Positions 19,246 through 33,058 are shown, counted from the first letter of the stretch. The stretch: DNA of 64,000 bases from Kofleriaceae bacterium (GCA_018057825.1 JAGPCY010000004.1:271499-335498); one strand, 5' to 3'. Notes: generated from the letters alone by a model not told the origin. Made by a program: numbers and translations.

Positions 19246-20514
19246 ATGGGTCGCCCCCCTCCCACCGCCCGTCGGCCTCGCCGTCCCATCGGCGCGCCGA
19301 TCGTGCGCCGCAACACCATCCGCGTCCCCCACGACGTGGCGCGTTATCTCCGGCTCGGTCACCCGTGGGTCTACCGCGAGGCCATCGGCGGTCGGCCGCT
19401 GCGCGACGCCCCCGGCGAGGTGGTCGAGATCGTCGACGGCGACGGCGAGCTGGTCGGCCGCGGTCTGTTCGAGGGCGACCAGGCGATCGCGGTCCGGCTA
19501 TGGACCCACGACGATCGCCCGATCGACGCCGGCCTGGTCGCCGACCGGGTCCAGCGCGCGATCGCGTTGCGCCGGCGGTTCTGCGACTTCGCCAAGCTCG
19601 AGTGCCTGCGCCTGATCAACGGCGAGTCCGACGGCCTGCCTGGCGTCGCGGTCGAGCGCTACGGCGACTACCTGGTGTCCCAGCTCTTCACCCCGGCCTT
19701 GCCGGCGGCCCCGGCGCTGCGCGACGCCCTCTACGACGCTCTGGTCGCCGAGCTCGGGGTCAAGGGCATTTACGAGCAGCGGCGCTATCGGTCGCTCGGC
19801 GGCGAGGCCCCGCGCCAGGCCGCGGCCGAGCTGGTGCGCGGCGTCGCGGCGCCGGTCGAGTTCGAGGTCGCCGAGGACGATCTGCGGTTTGGCGTCGACG
19901 TCACGTCGCCGCTGTCGACCGGCCTGTTCGCCGATCTGCGCGAAGGTCGGCGGGCGATCCGCGCCTACGCTCGCGATCGCCGGGTCCTCAACCTGTTCAG
20001 CTACACCGGTGCGATCTCGGTCTACGCCCACGCCGGTGGGGCCCGCGAGGTGTGCGCGGTCGACGTCGCCGCCAAGTCCCACGCACGGGCCCGTCGCAAC
20101 TTCGCGGCCTCGGGCTTCGACCCCGAGAAGCCCGAGCACATCGTCGGCGACGCCTTCAAGGTGCTGGCCCGGTTCGCCGAGCGCAATCGGCAGTTCGATC
20201 TGATCGCCCTCGATCCCCCGGCCTTCGCCTCGGCCGCGGCCCGCGGCGGCAAGCCGTGGAGCGCGCTCAAGGACTACGGCGAGCTGATCGCCGCGAGCCT
20301 GTCGGTCTTGGCCCCGGGCGGCCTCTTGGCCGCGGCGTCGTCGACCCACAAGATCTCGCCGACCGAGTTCGACGCCACCCTGGCCGAGGGCGCGACCCTC
20401 GCCCAGACCACGCTCACGATCATCGATCGCCGCGGCCTGCCGATCGACTTTCCGGTCGCGCCTGGGTTCCCCGAGGGCAACTACCTCAAGTTCGCGATCG
20501 CCGTCCGGTCCTGA
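19246..20514 (+). CDS. RlmI/RlmK-type class I SAM-dependent rRNA cytosine methyltransferase
   Basis: A 422-residue enzyme. A basic N-terminus leads into a PUA RNA-binding domain (LGHPWVYREAIGG...DGELVGRGLF, ~35-85), then an EEHEE-like middle region, then the Rossmann methyltransferase: VLNLFSYTGAISVYA (SAM-binding motif I), AVDVAAKSHARARRN, IVGDAFKVL and the catalytic-loop motif LIALDPPAFA, ending STHKISPTEF. The group methylates C5 of a 23S rRNA cytosine (C1962 in E. coli for RlmI); the exact target here is inferred from the family. A TAGTAT box sits nine bases before ATG 19246. The following lipoprotein gene begins 18 bases after the stop. Confidence 0.85.
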   Translation: MGRPPPTARRPRRPIGAPIVRRNTIRVPHDVARYLRLGHPWVYREAIGGRPLRDAPGEVVEIVDGDGELVGRGLFEGDQAIAVRLWTHDDRPIDAGLVADRVQRAIALRRRFCDFAKLECLRLINGESDGLPGVAVERYGDYLVSQLFTPALPAAPALRDALYDALVAELGVKGIYEQRRYRSLGGEAPRQAAAELVRGVAAPVEFEVAEDDLRFGVDVTSPLSTGLFADLREGRRAIRAYARDRRVLNLFSYTGAISVYAHAGGAREVCAVDVAAKSHARARRNFAASGFDPEKPEHIVGDAFKVLARFAERNRQFDLIALDPPAFASAAARGGKPWSALKDYGELIAASLSVLAPGGLLAAASSTHKISPTEFDATLAEGATLAQTTLTIIDRRGLPIDFPVAPGFPEGNYLKFAIAVRS

Positions 20515-20532
20515 CCGGCGCACACTGTCGGC

Positions 20533-21231
20533 GTGACACGCGCGCTGTCCTCGCTGCTGGTCCTGGTCCTCGCCGCCGCGGCGTGCGAGCGGGTCGCCGA
20601 TCCGCCGGCCGTGCCCGCCGCGCAGATCGCGGTCAGCCCCGCGGTGACGCTCCGCACCGACACCATCGGCGTCGAGCGCTTCGCCCGCACCGCGACCTTC
20701 GCCCTGGTCGAGGCCCAGAACCTCGCCGCGGTCGAGGCCGAGGTCACCCTGGGCGGCGTCCTGGTCGACGCCGACGGCCACGAGGTCGGCCCGCTGCGGC
20801 CCGAGTCCCTGCGGATCCCGCCGGGCGCGCGTCGGATGTTCGCGCTCATCGATCGCGGGCAGGCCGCGCGGCCGACCGCGACCACGGCCCGCATCGACGT
20901 GCGGCACGCTCGCGAGCCGCGCTTCCCGGCCCAGGTCGTGGTCACCGATCGCCACATCTACGACGACGGTGGGCGCGCGGTCATCACCGGGTACATCGAG
21001 AACCTCGCCGATCGCCCCTGCGTCGCGATGGTCATGGTCGGCTTCGTCGACGGCGACGGTCGGCCCATGACCCGGCCCTTCGCCGCCTTCGACCTCGGCG
21101 CCAAGGCCAAGCGCCCCGCCCGCTTCGTCGGCCCCCCCGGCGCCCGCACCGCCACCCTCTACATCGGCGACGTCACCTACTGTCCCCCCTCGGGCTGCAA
21201 CCTCAAGAAGGTCGCCCCCGCCCTCTGGTGA
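20533..21231 (+). CDS. Lipoprotein of unknown function
   Basis: A 232-residue lipoprotein from GTG 20533. The signal is [18 protein letters not shown] with Cys18 in the lipobox. The mature part is beta-rich, in two Ig-like halves: [21 protein letters not shown] with [13 protein letters not shown], and [23 protein letters not shown] with [11 protein letters not shown]. The repeating theme (comparison of related strands around added-value linkers) resembles FxLYD-like domains, but I cannot assign one. Three Cys remain in the mature protein. CACACT lies six bases before the GTG, a weak version of the leaderless box. It ends just before a hexamer microsatellite. Confidence 0.6.
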   Translation: MTRALSSLLVLVLAAAACERVADPPAVPAAQIAVSPAVTLRTDTIGVERFARTATFALVEAQNLAAVEAEVTLGGVLVDADGHEVGPLRPESLRIPPGARRMFALIDRGQAARPTATTARIDVRHAREPRFPAQVVVTDRHIYDDGGRAVITGYIENLADRPCVAMVMVGFVDGDGRPMTRPFAAFDLGAKAKRPARFVGPPGARTATLYIGDVTYCPPSGCNLKKVAPALW

Positions 21232-21242
21232 CCCCCGCCGCG

Positions 21243-21402
21243 CGATCCCGATCCCGAGTCCGAGTCCGAGTCCGAGTCCGAGTCCGAACCCGAGTCCGAT
21301 CCCGAGTCCGAGACCGAGTCCGAGTCCGAGTCCGAGTCCGAGTCCGAGACCGAGTCCGAGTCCGAGTCCGAGTCCGAGTCCGAGTCCGAGTCCGAGTCCG
21401 AT
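21243..21402. repeat. Hexanucleotide microsatellite, pattern CGAnnC
   Basis: About 26 units, mostly CGAGTC with CGATCC, CGAACC and CGAGAC variants. A shorter, degenerate piece recurs at about 21446-21475. The positions C-G-A-n-n-C are kept while the two middle bases vary. It fills the space between the convergent lipoprotein genes ending at 21231 and 21851. Reading frames through it give only Ser-Glu or Asp-Ser runs. Confidence 0.95.
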
Positions 21403-21520
21403 GCAGACCGCGACGCTGAGCTGCACGATCGCGCCCCGAACCGGAACCCGATCCCGAACCCGAGTCCGAGTCCGACCGCGACCCTGAGGTGCACGATCGC
21501 GCCCCGGAGGGGCGCGAGCC

Positions 21521-21845
21521 GACCGGAGGGAGGCGTCTTGGAGAGGAGGCTCGCCGGGGGCGTGACCCCGGCGAGGAGAGGTTTGGTGACAAACCTCTCC
21601 AATAAACACAGGGAGGCGTCTCGGAGAGGAGGCTCGCCGGGGGCGTGACCCCGGCGAGGAGAGGTTTGGTGACAAACCTCTCCAGAAGAACGTTTGGTGA
21701 CAAACCTCTCCAAAAAACACAGCCCGCCTCGAGGTCTCCCCAACCTACGCTGAACCTCCAGCCGACCGGAGGGAGGCGTCTTGGAGAGGAGGCTCGCCGG
21801 GGGCGTGACCCCGGCGAGGAGAGGTTTGGTGACAAACCTCTCCAA
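21521..21845. repeat. Three ~80-bp hairpin repeats plus one partial copy
   Basis: Copies lie at 21521-21602, 21609-21684 and 21763-21845, with a fragment at 21691-21711. Each full copy holds two hairpins: GCCGGGG/CCCCGGC, and a perfect 11-bp stem GGAGAGGTTTG / CAAACCTCTCC around a GTGA loop (for example 21575-21600). The last copy ends six bases downstream of the stop of the giant lipoprotein gene and could serve as its transcription terminator, although no long T-run follows. Confidence 0.9.
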
Positions 21846-21850
21846 GAAGT

Positions 21851-24800
21851 TCAGAACGCCGCGTTCACGTTCTTCACCGCGTCCATCGTGACCACGCAGG
21901 TCGTCGCCGCGCCGGTGCAGTTGCCGGTCCAGCCGGTGAAGGTCGAGCCGACGTCGGGGGTCGCGGTCAGGGTCACGACCGTACCGTGGCCGAACAGCGC
22001 CGAGCACACGGCGCCGCAGGTGAGCCCACCCACGCTCGAGGTCACGGTGCCGGTGCCGGCGCCGCTCTTGGTGACGTTGAGCGCGTAGGTGTTGAGCGTG
22101 AAGGTCGCGTTGATCGTGCGGGCCGCGGTCACGGTCACCGTGCAGGCCCCGGTGCCCGGGCACTCGGGCGCGCTCCAGCCGGTGAAGGTCGAGCCGACCG
22201 CCGGCGCCGGGTTGAGCGTCACCGCGGTGCCGTAGTTGGTGTCGCGGAAGCAGGTCGCGCCGCAGTTCACGCCCGACGGCACCGAGGTCACGGTTCCGGC
22301 GCCGGTGCCGTCCTTCACCACGCTCAGGCGGTGGACCGACAGGTTGAAGGTCGCGGTCACCGTCGTCGCCGCGCTCACCGTCGTGTTGCAGGTCGGGACC
22401 GTGCCGGTGCAGCCGCCACCGCTCCAGCCCCCGAACACCGCGCCGAGGTCGGGCGTCGCGGTCAACGTGACCACGGTGCCGCCGGCGTAGGTCTCGGTGC
22501 AGTCGGTGCCCGGGCCGCAGTCGATGCCAGCCGGGTTCGAGCTGACGCCGCCGGTGCTGGTGCCGTTGCGAGCCACGGTCAGGAGGTAGGTGTTGAGCGC
22601 GAAGTTGGCGGTGACGCTCGCGGCCGCGGTCATCGTGACCGTGCACGGCCCGGTGCCGGTGCACGCGCCGGCCCATCCGGTGAAGGTCGAGGTCGCGGTA
22701 GGCGCGGCGGTCAGCGTGACCGTCGTGTTGTAGTCGAACAGCGCGCTGCAGGTCGCGCCGCACGAGATGCCCGCCGGCGTCGAGCTGATCGTGCCGGCGC
22801 CGGCGCCGGTCTTGGCCACCGTCAGGTTGTGGCGGACCAGGTTGAAGGTGGCGTTCACGGTGGCCGCGGCCGCCACCGTCACCGTGCAGGCGCCGGTGCC
22901 GGTGCACGCGCCCGACCAGCTCGCGAACACCGAGTTCGGCCCCGCGGTCGGCGTGAACGTGACGGCGGTGCCGGCGGTGTAGTTCTCGCTGCAGTCGCCA
23001 GGGCACGAGATGCCGGGCGCGCTCGAGGTGACGCTGCCGGTGCCGGTGCCGAGGAGCGCCACCGTCACCGGGAAGGTGTTGAGGTTGAACGTCGCGGTCA
23101 CCGCCTTGGCCGCGTCCATCGTCACCACGCACGGATCGGTCCCGGTGCACGCGCCCGACCAGCCGGTGAACACCGAGGTCGCCGCCGGGGCCGCGGTCAG
23201 CGTCACCACCGTGCCGTGGGCGAAGGAGCCCGTCGCGGTCAAGCAGGTCGTGTTGCAGCTGATGCCGCTCGGCGTCGACGTCACCGTGCCAGTCCCGGTG
23301 CCGGCCTTGGTCAAGGTCAAGGCCCGGGTCGCCAGGTTGAAGGTGGCGGTCACCGTCGCGGCGGCGTTGATCGTGATCGCGCAGGTGCCGGTGCCCGTGC
23401 AGCCGCCCGACCAGCCGGCGAACACCGAGTTCGGTCCGACGGTCGCGGTCAGGACCACCGGCGTGGTCGCGAGGTAGGTCTCGTCGCAGTCGGTGTTGCA
23501 GTCGATCCCGGGTGGGTTCGAGGTCACGGTGCCGGTGCCGGTGCCGGCGCGCACCACGGTGAGCGGATACGAGTTGAGCGTGAAGGTCGCGGTCACCGCG
23601 GTCGCCGCGGTCATCGTGACCGTGCACGGGCCGGTGCCGGTGCAGCCGCCGCCTGACCAACCGACGAACGAGGCGTTGGCCGCCGGGGCCGCGGTCAAGG
23701 TCACCGCCGTGCCGTGGTCGAAGGCCACGGTCTGCGTCGCGCAAGCGGCGTTGCAGGACACCCCGGTCGGCGCCGAGGTCACGGTGCCGGTGCCGTTGCC
23801 GGCCTTGGTCAGGGTCAGGTTGTAGCGGGTGGTGTTGAACTGCGCCGACACCGCGGTGGCCGCGTTGACCGTCACGGTGCACGCGCCGGTGCCCGAGCAG
23901 CCACCGCCCGACCAGCCGGCGAAGGTGACGTTGGGGCCCGGGGTCGCGGTCAGGACCACCGGGGTGGTGGCCAGGTAGGGCTCGTCGCAGTCGGTGCCAC
24001 AGTCGATGCCGGCGGGCGCCGACGAGACCGTGCTGGTCGCGGTGTTGTTGCCGGTCTTGGTGACCGTCAACGTGTACGTGTTGAGCGTGAAGGTCGCGGT
24101 CACCGCGGTCGCCGCGGTCACCGTGGTCGTGCACGGCGCCGTGCCGGTGCAGCCGCCGCCGCTCCAGCCGACGAACGAGGCGTTGCTCGCCGGGTTGGCG
24201 GTCAGGGTCACCGCTGTGCCGTGGGCGTAGGTCCCGGTGGCGGTCGCGCACGAGGTGTTGCAGCTGATCCCGGTCGGGGCCGAGGTCACCGTGCCGGTGC
24301 CGTTGCCCGCCTTGGTGAGGGTGAGCGCGTAGGTCGCGAGGTTGAAGTTCGCCGTGATCGTGGCGTTGGCGCCGACGGTGATCGTGCAGGTCGGCACCGC
24401 GCCCGAGCACCCGCCGCCGCTCCAGCTCGTGAAGACGGTGTTGGGGCCGGGGACCGCGGTCAAGGTGACCGAGGTGGTCGCCAGGTAGGCCTCGTCGCAG
24501 TCGGTGCCGCAGTCGATGCCGGCCGGCGCCGAGCTGACGGTCCCCGTGCTGTTGCCGCCCTTCACGATCGTCACCGTATACGTGTTGAGCGTGAAGGTCG
24601 CGGTCACCGCGGTCGCCGCCGTGACGGTGGTCGTGCACGGTCCGGTGCCGGTGCAGCCGCCTCCGCTCCAGCCGGTGAAGCTAGCGTTGGCGGCCGGCGC
24701 GGCGTTGAGGATCACCGCCTGACCGTGGTTGTAGCTCGCGGTCTGGGTCGCGCAGGTGGTGCCACACGAGATCCCCGTCGGCGTCGAGGTCACGGTGCCG

Positions 24801-27228
24801 GTGCCGTTGCCGGCCTTGTTGACGGTCAGCGGCACGGTCACCAGGTTGAACCGCGCGGTGATCGTCGCCGCGGCGCTGACGGTCACGTTGCAGGCGCCGG
24901 TGCCGGTGCACGCCCCTGACCAGCCGGCGAACACCGAGTTGGGGCCGGCGGTCGGGACGAACTGCACCACCGAGCCGGCCGGGAAGCTGGCCGTGCAGGT
25001 CGTGCCGCAGTCGATGCCGACCGGGTTCGAGGCCACGGTGCCGGTGCCGGTGCCGGCCAGGTTGAAGGCCACGGTCAGCGGGTAGTCGTTGGCGGTGAAG
25101 GTCGCGGTCACGGTCTGGGCCGCGGCCATGGTCACGGTGCACTGGCCCGTGCCGGTGCAGCCGCCGCCGGTCCAGCCGGTGAAGGTCGACGTCAGGTTGG
25201 GCGCCGCGGTCAAGGTCACCGTCGCGCCGGCGTCGTAGGCCTCGGCGCAGTCGGTGCCGCAGTTGATGCCGGTGGGCAGCGACGTGACCGTGCCGGCGCC
25301 GGTGCCGGCGCGCACGACGTTCAGGTTGAAGCGCTGGGTCGAGAACGTGGCGGTGACGTTGGTGTCGCTGGCCAAGGTGATCGTGCAGGTGCCGGTGCCC
25401 GTGCAGCCGCCGCCGGTCCAGCTCGCGAAGCTCGAGCCTGGGCTTGCGATCGGCGTGAGGATGATCGCGGTGCCCGAGGGAAACGCCTCGGTGCAGTCGC
25501 TGCCGCAGTCGATGCCGCCGGGAGCCGAGGTCACGCGCCCGCCGCCGGCGCCGGCGATCACCGTCGATAGCGTGTAGGTGTTGCGATCGAACGTGGCAGT
25601 CACGGTCTGGGCGGTGGTCATGGTGACGTCGCAGGTCGGCGCGGTGCCGGTGCAGCCACCGCCGGCCCAGCCGGCGAACAGGTCGCCGCCGGTCGGGGTC
25701 GCGGTCAGGGTCACGACCGTGCCGCCCGGGTAGTCCTGGACGCAGTCGGTGCCGCAGTTGATGCCGCCCGGCGACGACGTGATCGTGCCGCTGCCGCCGC
25801 CGGCGCGCGCGACGATCAGGGTCGTCGGCGCGCTGACGAAGTTGGCGGTGACGGTGGTCGACGACGACATCGTGACGACACACGGGCCGTTGCCGATGCA
25901 GCCGCCGCCGCTCCAACCGGCGAAGGTCGAGCCCGGCGCCGGGGTGGCCTGGAGCGAGATCAGCGACGTCGCCGGGAAGTTCTCGGTGCAGTCGGCGCCG
26001 CAGTCGATGCCGGCCGGCGACGAGACCACCGTGCCGCTGCCGGTACCGCCGAGGGTCACGGTCAGGGGGTAGCTGTTGATCGTGAAGGTCGCGGTCGCCG
26101 ACTTGGCGCTGTCGATCGTCAGCGTGCACGGCGCCATGCCGGTACACGAGCCGGTCCAGCCGGTGAACGACGACTGGCCGGTCGGGGTCGCGGTCAGGGT
26201 CACGATCGTGCCGGCGGCGTAGGCCTGCATGCAGTCGGCCCCGCAGTTGATGCCCGAGGGCAACGAGGTCACGACGCCGGTGCCGTTGCCGGCGCGCTCG
26301 ACCAGGACCGGGTACTGACGACGGTCGAACTGAGCGTCGACCGCGACCGCGTTGGCGACGTTGACCGTGCACGGCCCGACGCCGGCGCAGCCGCCGCCGG
26401 ACCACCCGGCGAAGGTCGAGGTCGGATCGGCGGCGGCGGTCAGGGTCACGACAGTGTTGCCGGGGTAGACCTCGTCGCAGTCGGCGCCGCAGTCGATGCC
26501 GGCCGGGGTCGAGGTCACGGTGCCGGCGCCGAAGCCGGTCCGGGTCACGACCAGGGTCTGATCGAGCGCGAACGCGGCGTTGACGGTGCGGGCCTCGGTG
26601 ACCGTGAAGGTGCACGGCGCGGTGCCGGTGCAGCCGCCGCCGGCCCAGCCGAGGAACGAGGTCGAGGTCCCCGGGTTGGGGGCGATCGTCACCTCGGTGC
26701 CATGGGCGAACGTGAAGGTGCAGGTGCCGGGGCAGTCGAGGCCGGCCGGCGTCGAGGTCACCGAGCCGACCCCGTTGCCGCTGCGGACGATCGTGACCGG
26801 GTAGGTCGCGAGGTCGAACTCCGCGGTCACCGTGGTGTCGGCGGTCAGCGTGAAGGTGCAGGCGCCGGTGCCCGTGCACGGCCCTGACCAGCCGGTGAAG
26901 CCGGAGTCCGAGGCCGCGGTCGGCAGGAGCGCGACCAGGGAGCCGACCGGGAAGCTGGCGCTACACGACGCGCCGCAGTCGATCCCGGGGGGGCTCGAGC
27001 GCACGCCACCGCTGCCGGTCCCGGTGCGCTCGACGGTGATCGTGGCCATCGGGCCGGTCGGCCCGTCGGGGCCGGCGTCGATCATCGCGGCGTCGGGCCG
27101 GGCGGCGTCGACCTCCGCGGCGTCGGGGGCGAGGCCGGGCGGGTCGCTGCAGGCGGTGACCGCGGCGGCCAGGGCCAGGGCGGCGACGGTGGTGAGGCGG
27201 AGTGAGTGGCGGACCGACGACGCGAGCT

Positions 27229-27232
<4 letters not shown>
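21851..27232 (-). CDS. Giant surface lipoprotein with ~21 InlB-B-repeat-like modules
   Basis: A 1793-residue lipoprotein. It starts at GTG 27232 with a signal ending [10 protein letters not shown]; the Cys is followed by a short Asp/Ala/Pro-rich linker. I count 21 tandem modules of ~80 residues. Each opens with a strand such as [17 protein letters not shown], contains P.GI.C...C, then G..VTLTA.P...[17 protein letters not shown] and ends TVTATF. This matches divergent InlB B-repeat (Flg_new-type) beta modules. Each has two Cys pairs, suggesting disulfides and an outward-facing stalk. GTG overlaps the stop of the upstream calcium-repeat gene (GTGA), so both are made from one mRNA. Function unknown; adhesin or prey-contact stalk is inference. 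Confidence 0.85.
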
Positions 27233-29958
<2,726 letters not shown>

Positions 29959-30129
29959 GAGGGCCTCGAGGCGAAGGGAAGGCACACCGCGATCGGCCGC
30001 GCCACAAGCTGTGAGCGCGACCCCCCAATCCTGACCATGATGACCGGCCGCCCGCGCAACCGTCAATCGCGGTCACGAGGGATCATCGCGACGACGTCAC
30101 ACACACCACCGCACCTCATCACCCACCCC

Positions 30130-30342
30130 CGAGCCCGAATCCGAACCCGATCACCCCCGAACCCGATCCCGATCCCGAGTCCGAGTCCGAACCCGAACCC
30201 GATCCCGATCCCGAACCCGAACCCGAACCCGAGTCCGAACCCGATCCCGAACCCGAACCCGATCCCGATCCCGAACCCGATCCCGAGTCCGAGTCCGAGT
30301 CCGAGTCCGAGTCCGAAACCGAGTCCGAGTCCGAGTCCGAGT
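30130..30342. repeat. Second CGAnnC hexamer microsatellite
   Basis: About 35 units mixing CGAACC, CGATCC and CGAGTC. It lies 170 bases upstream of the calcium-repeat gene and belongs to the same motif class as 21243-21402 and 45505-45650. The stretch 29959-30129 between gene and tract shows no recognisable element. Confidence 0.93.
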
Positions 30343-30380
30343 GCAAGCGCGTCTTGCAGGACTGGGGCGACGGCCCGTCT

Positions 30381-30742
30381 GAGTTCACCCGCCCACCGCG
30401 CTGAAGCAGACAGCGGCTGAACGCCGGTACCCACGCACCACCACCGCCGGTGAGATCCCCCACGGCGCTCCCGCGATCCGGACGTTTTGGGAGGGGGGCC
30501 CCATTCGCTCCGCGAATGGGGGGAGGGTTCTTTCGAAAAACCTCCCGATCACCCTTCGTCCGAGTTCACCCGCCCACCGCGCTGAAGCAGACAGCGGCTG
30601 AACGCCGGCGCTGGCGCATCACCACCGCCGGTGAGATCCCCCACGGGGCTCCCGCGATCCGGACGTTATGGGAGGGGGGCCCCATTCGCTCCGCGAATGG
30701 GGGGAGGGTTTTTTCGAAAAACCCTCCGGAAAGAAACGATCA
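30381..30742. repeat. Tandem duplication of a ~181-bp unit with strong hairpins
   Basis: Copy 1 is 30381-30561 and copy 2 is 30562-30742, offset by 181 bases. Both contain the perfect stem CCCCATTCGC / GCGAATGGGG (30499-30521 and 30680-30702) followed by a second stem GGAGGGTT...AACC(C)TCC (30522-30546 and 30703-30727). The copies differ by scattered substitutions, mostly near 30430 and at the end. No coding content is evident. Confidence 0.9.
30680..30727 (-). terminator. Double-hairpin terminator candidate
   Basis: Two adjacent perfect hairpins (30680-30702, 10-bp stem, TCC loop; 30703-30727, 11-bp stem with T5/A5 inside, TCG loop) begin 13 bases after the stop of the minus-strand gene 30740-31141. 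A duplicated pair lies further downstream. Confidence 0.5.
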
Positions 30743-31141
30743 GATCCGCTGAATCCCGGCGTAGCTCTGGTTCGCCGGCTCGTAGTCGATCAACACCGAT
30801 TGGGCGTTGGCCGACTGGGCGATCCGCACCATGTCGTCGCGGTTGCCGCGGACCACCATGCGCGGCTCAGCGCCCTCGATGCCCTGCGAGGTCAAGAACT
30901 GGCGGGCCTTGACCACCGTCTTGAAGCCGAGCAGGTAGGCGGTGTCGCCGGACTTCGCCATCATCGGGACGCGGCCATCGGCGTCCGCGGTGGGGAGCTG
31001 ATCCTCGTTGGCGATCAGCAGGACCCAGAGGCCATCGAGGACGCTGCCGGGGCCGGCGGCGACCGGACCGGTCGCGCGCTGGGCGCGGGGAGGGGGTTGC
31101 GTCGTCGAATTGGCCCGGCGTCCGTAGTCCATCTCTTGCAT
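30740..31141 (-). CDS. Small hypothetical protein (SseB-like fold suspected)
   Basis: A 133-residue protein I do not recognise with certainty. The first 35 residues are polar and disordered. The rest is one alpha/beta domain: LDGLWVLLIANEDQLPTAD, VPMMAKSGDTAYLLGFKTVVKARQFL, RMVVRGNRDDMVRIAQSANAQSVLID. The order of strands and the 'value from a table, then read back' pattern are reminiscent of SseB N-terminal domains; this is a guess. It is divergent from moaA with 30 bases between, and their -10-like boxes overlap. ATG 31141 has GGAG at a normal distance; ATG 31132 would fit leaderless spacing. A double hairpin follows the stop. Confidence 0.55.
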   Translation of the reverse strand: MQEMDYGRRANSTTQPPPRAQRATGPVAAGPGSVLDGLWVLLIANEDQLPTADADGRVPMMAKSGDTAYLLGFKTVVKARQFLTSQGIEGAEPRMVVRGNRDDMVRIAQSANAQSVLIDYEPANQSYAGIQRI

Positions 31142-31148
31142 CTAATAG
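31142..31148. promoter_or_regulatory. Overlapping divergent -10-like boxes between the 30740 gene and moaA
   Basis: The plus strand reads TAATAG at 31143-31148 and the minus strand TATTAG at 31147-31142, sharing five base pairs. RNA polymerase could use only one orientation at a time. Confidence 0.35.
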
Positions 31149-31447
31149 CACTCCAGAGTTTGGCGGCCTAGGTGCGGTTTTTCCTCGGAATTGTCAAGCG
31201 AAAACCGCGGAGGCGATCGCTCCCAGCGCCGTCCGAACCCTCGTCCCCCAGCGCCGGTCCGCGTCGCCCCACGGTCGGCGCGGTTCCCGACTTGACGAGC
31301 CTCTCGGCACCGACCAGAGTCGCCCTCATGGCCCCGGCGTCCCCTCCGTCGCCCCGGGTCTCCCTGCCGGTCCTCGGCGCGCCCACGCCGGTCCCGGCCG
31401 AGCCTCCGGTCCCAGAAGGGGCTCCGGCCCCGACGGTCGACGGCCCC

Positions 31448-32428
31448 ATGCTCGACCGCTTCGCCCGGCCGCTCCGCTACCTGCGGATCTCGGTCACCGA
31501 CCGCTGCAACTACGCGTGCACGTATTGCGTGCCCGACGCCGGGATCGCGCACCAACCGCGCGCTGACCTCCTGACCTTCGAAGAGCTCGAGCGGGTCGTC
31601 GCGGTCTTCGTCGAGCTCGGCGTCGAGCGCGTCCGCTTGACCGGCGGCGAGCCCACCGTGCGCGCCAAGATCGAGGAGCTGGTCGCCCGGCTGGCCGCCC
31701 GCGTCCCGACCGTGGTCATGACCACCAACGGCCACCGCCTGCCCGAGCTGGCGGCGCCGCTGGCGCAGGCCGGCCTGGCCGGGGTCAACGTCTCCCTCGA
31801 CACGCTCGACGCCGAGCGCTTCGCCCGCCTCACCCGCGGCGGCGAGCTGGCGCGGGTCCTCGCCGGCATCGACGCCGCCCGCGCCGCCGGCCTGGAGGTG
31901 AAGCTGAACGCGGTCGCCCTGGCCGGCGAGAACGACCACGAGCTGGCGGCCCTGTGCGAGTTCGCGTGGAGCCGCGGCGCGGTCGTGCGCTTCATCGAGC
32001 ACATGCCGCTGTCCGACGGCGCGCTGTACCAGCCGGCCCGCGAGCTCGCGGCCGAGACGATCCGCGCCGCCCTCACCGCGACCTACGGGGCGCTGGTTCC
32101 GGCCCCGCGCTCGCGGCGTCAGGTCGGCCCGGCCCGCTACTGGGCCGTCGCCAGCGCGCCCACCCGCGAGGTCGGCATCATCTCGGCCATGACCGAGCAC
32201 TTCTGCGACGACTGCAACCGGGTGCGCCTGACCGCGGCGGGGGCCCTGCACGCCTGCCTGGGGCACGACGACGCGGTCGACCTACGCGCCGTGGTCCGCG
32301 GCGGCGGCAGCGACGACGACCTGCGGCGCGCGGTGGCCTGGTCCCTGGCCGGCAAGAGGGCGGGGCACGAGTTCCAGCGCACGGGGGCCGGCGCCCCCGG
32401 GAAGCATATGATCGCGATCGGCGGTTAA
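31448..32428 (+). CDS. moaA: GTP 3',8-cyclase MoaA (molybdenum cofactor biosynthesis)
   Basis: Radical-SAM enzyme that converts GTP to 3',8-cyclo-7,8-dihydro-GTP, the first step of molybdopterin synthesis. It has the N-terminal 4Fe-4S motif TDRCNYACTYC, RLTGGEPTVR, the NVSLDTLD strand, the C-terminal second cluster HFCDDCNRVR...C and the essential C-terminal Gly-Gly (MIAIGG). From ATG 31448 it is 326 residues, the usual size, and starts at the conserved DRFARPLRYLRISVTDRCN region. The frame is open to GTG 31172 (ATG 31328 between), which would add a Pro/Arg-rich, disordered extension. The promoter near 31143 is compatible with the longer form, so the start is not settled. No other moa/mob genes are near. 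Confidence 0.9.
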   Translation: MLDRFARPLRYLRISVTDRCNYACTYCVPDAGIAHQPRADLLTFEELERVVAVFVELGVERVRLTGGEPTVRAKIEELVARLAARVPTVVMTTNGHRLPELAAPLAQAGLAGVNVSLDTLDAERFARLTRGGELARVLAGIDAARAAGLEVKLNAVALAGENDHELAALCEFAWSRGAVVRFIEHMPLSDGALYQPARELAAETIRAALTATYGALVPAPRSRRQVGPARYWAVASAPTREVGIISAMTEHFCDDCNRVRLTAAGALHACLGHDDAVDLRAVVRGGGSDDDLRRAVAWSLAGKRAGHEFQRTGAGAPGKHMIAIGG

Positions 32429-32543
32429 CAGGGTATGCTGTCTCCCGTCGCCGCGAACCCCGCGAGATCTCGAAGTCGCCGCTGCGGCATCCAACCTCAC
32501 GCCCCGTCCCTCGTCCTTGGCCCGGACCATGCTACCAGTGATT

Positions 32544-32595
32544 GTACTGATCTCACCGGTCGCACTGGTCTCACTGGTCTCGCCCGGTCTCGCCC
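32544..32595. repeat. Short tandem repeat (TGGTCTCAC-like 9-mers) upstream of ccmE
   Basis: Four to five degenerate 9-10-base copies of TGGTCTCAC/CGGTCTCGC. They lie between moaA and the ccmE start. Elsewhere in 32429-32626 I see only the Shine-Dalgarno GGAGG (32617-32621). Confidence 0.6.
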
Positions 32596-32626
32596 CCGCT
32601 AACGCCCGTTTCGTCTGGAGGTACTT

Positions 32627-33058
<432 letters not shown>

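Noticed and set aside
18609..21419. A 936-residue plus-strand frame over the methyltransferase gene
   Set aside because: It is out of frame with the RlmI-type gene and has Arg/Pro-rich mirror composition.
21177..24638. A 1153-residue minus-strand frame overlapping the giant lipoprotein
   Set aside because: It is a shifted frame of the repeats; His/Arg/Asp-rich translation and Ser-Asp runs come from repeat DNA.
32429..32626. A molybdenum-cofactor riboswitch or other structured leader before ccmE
   Set aside because: Only short 9-mer repeats are visible; no conserved riboswitch pattern that I can recognise.
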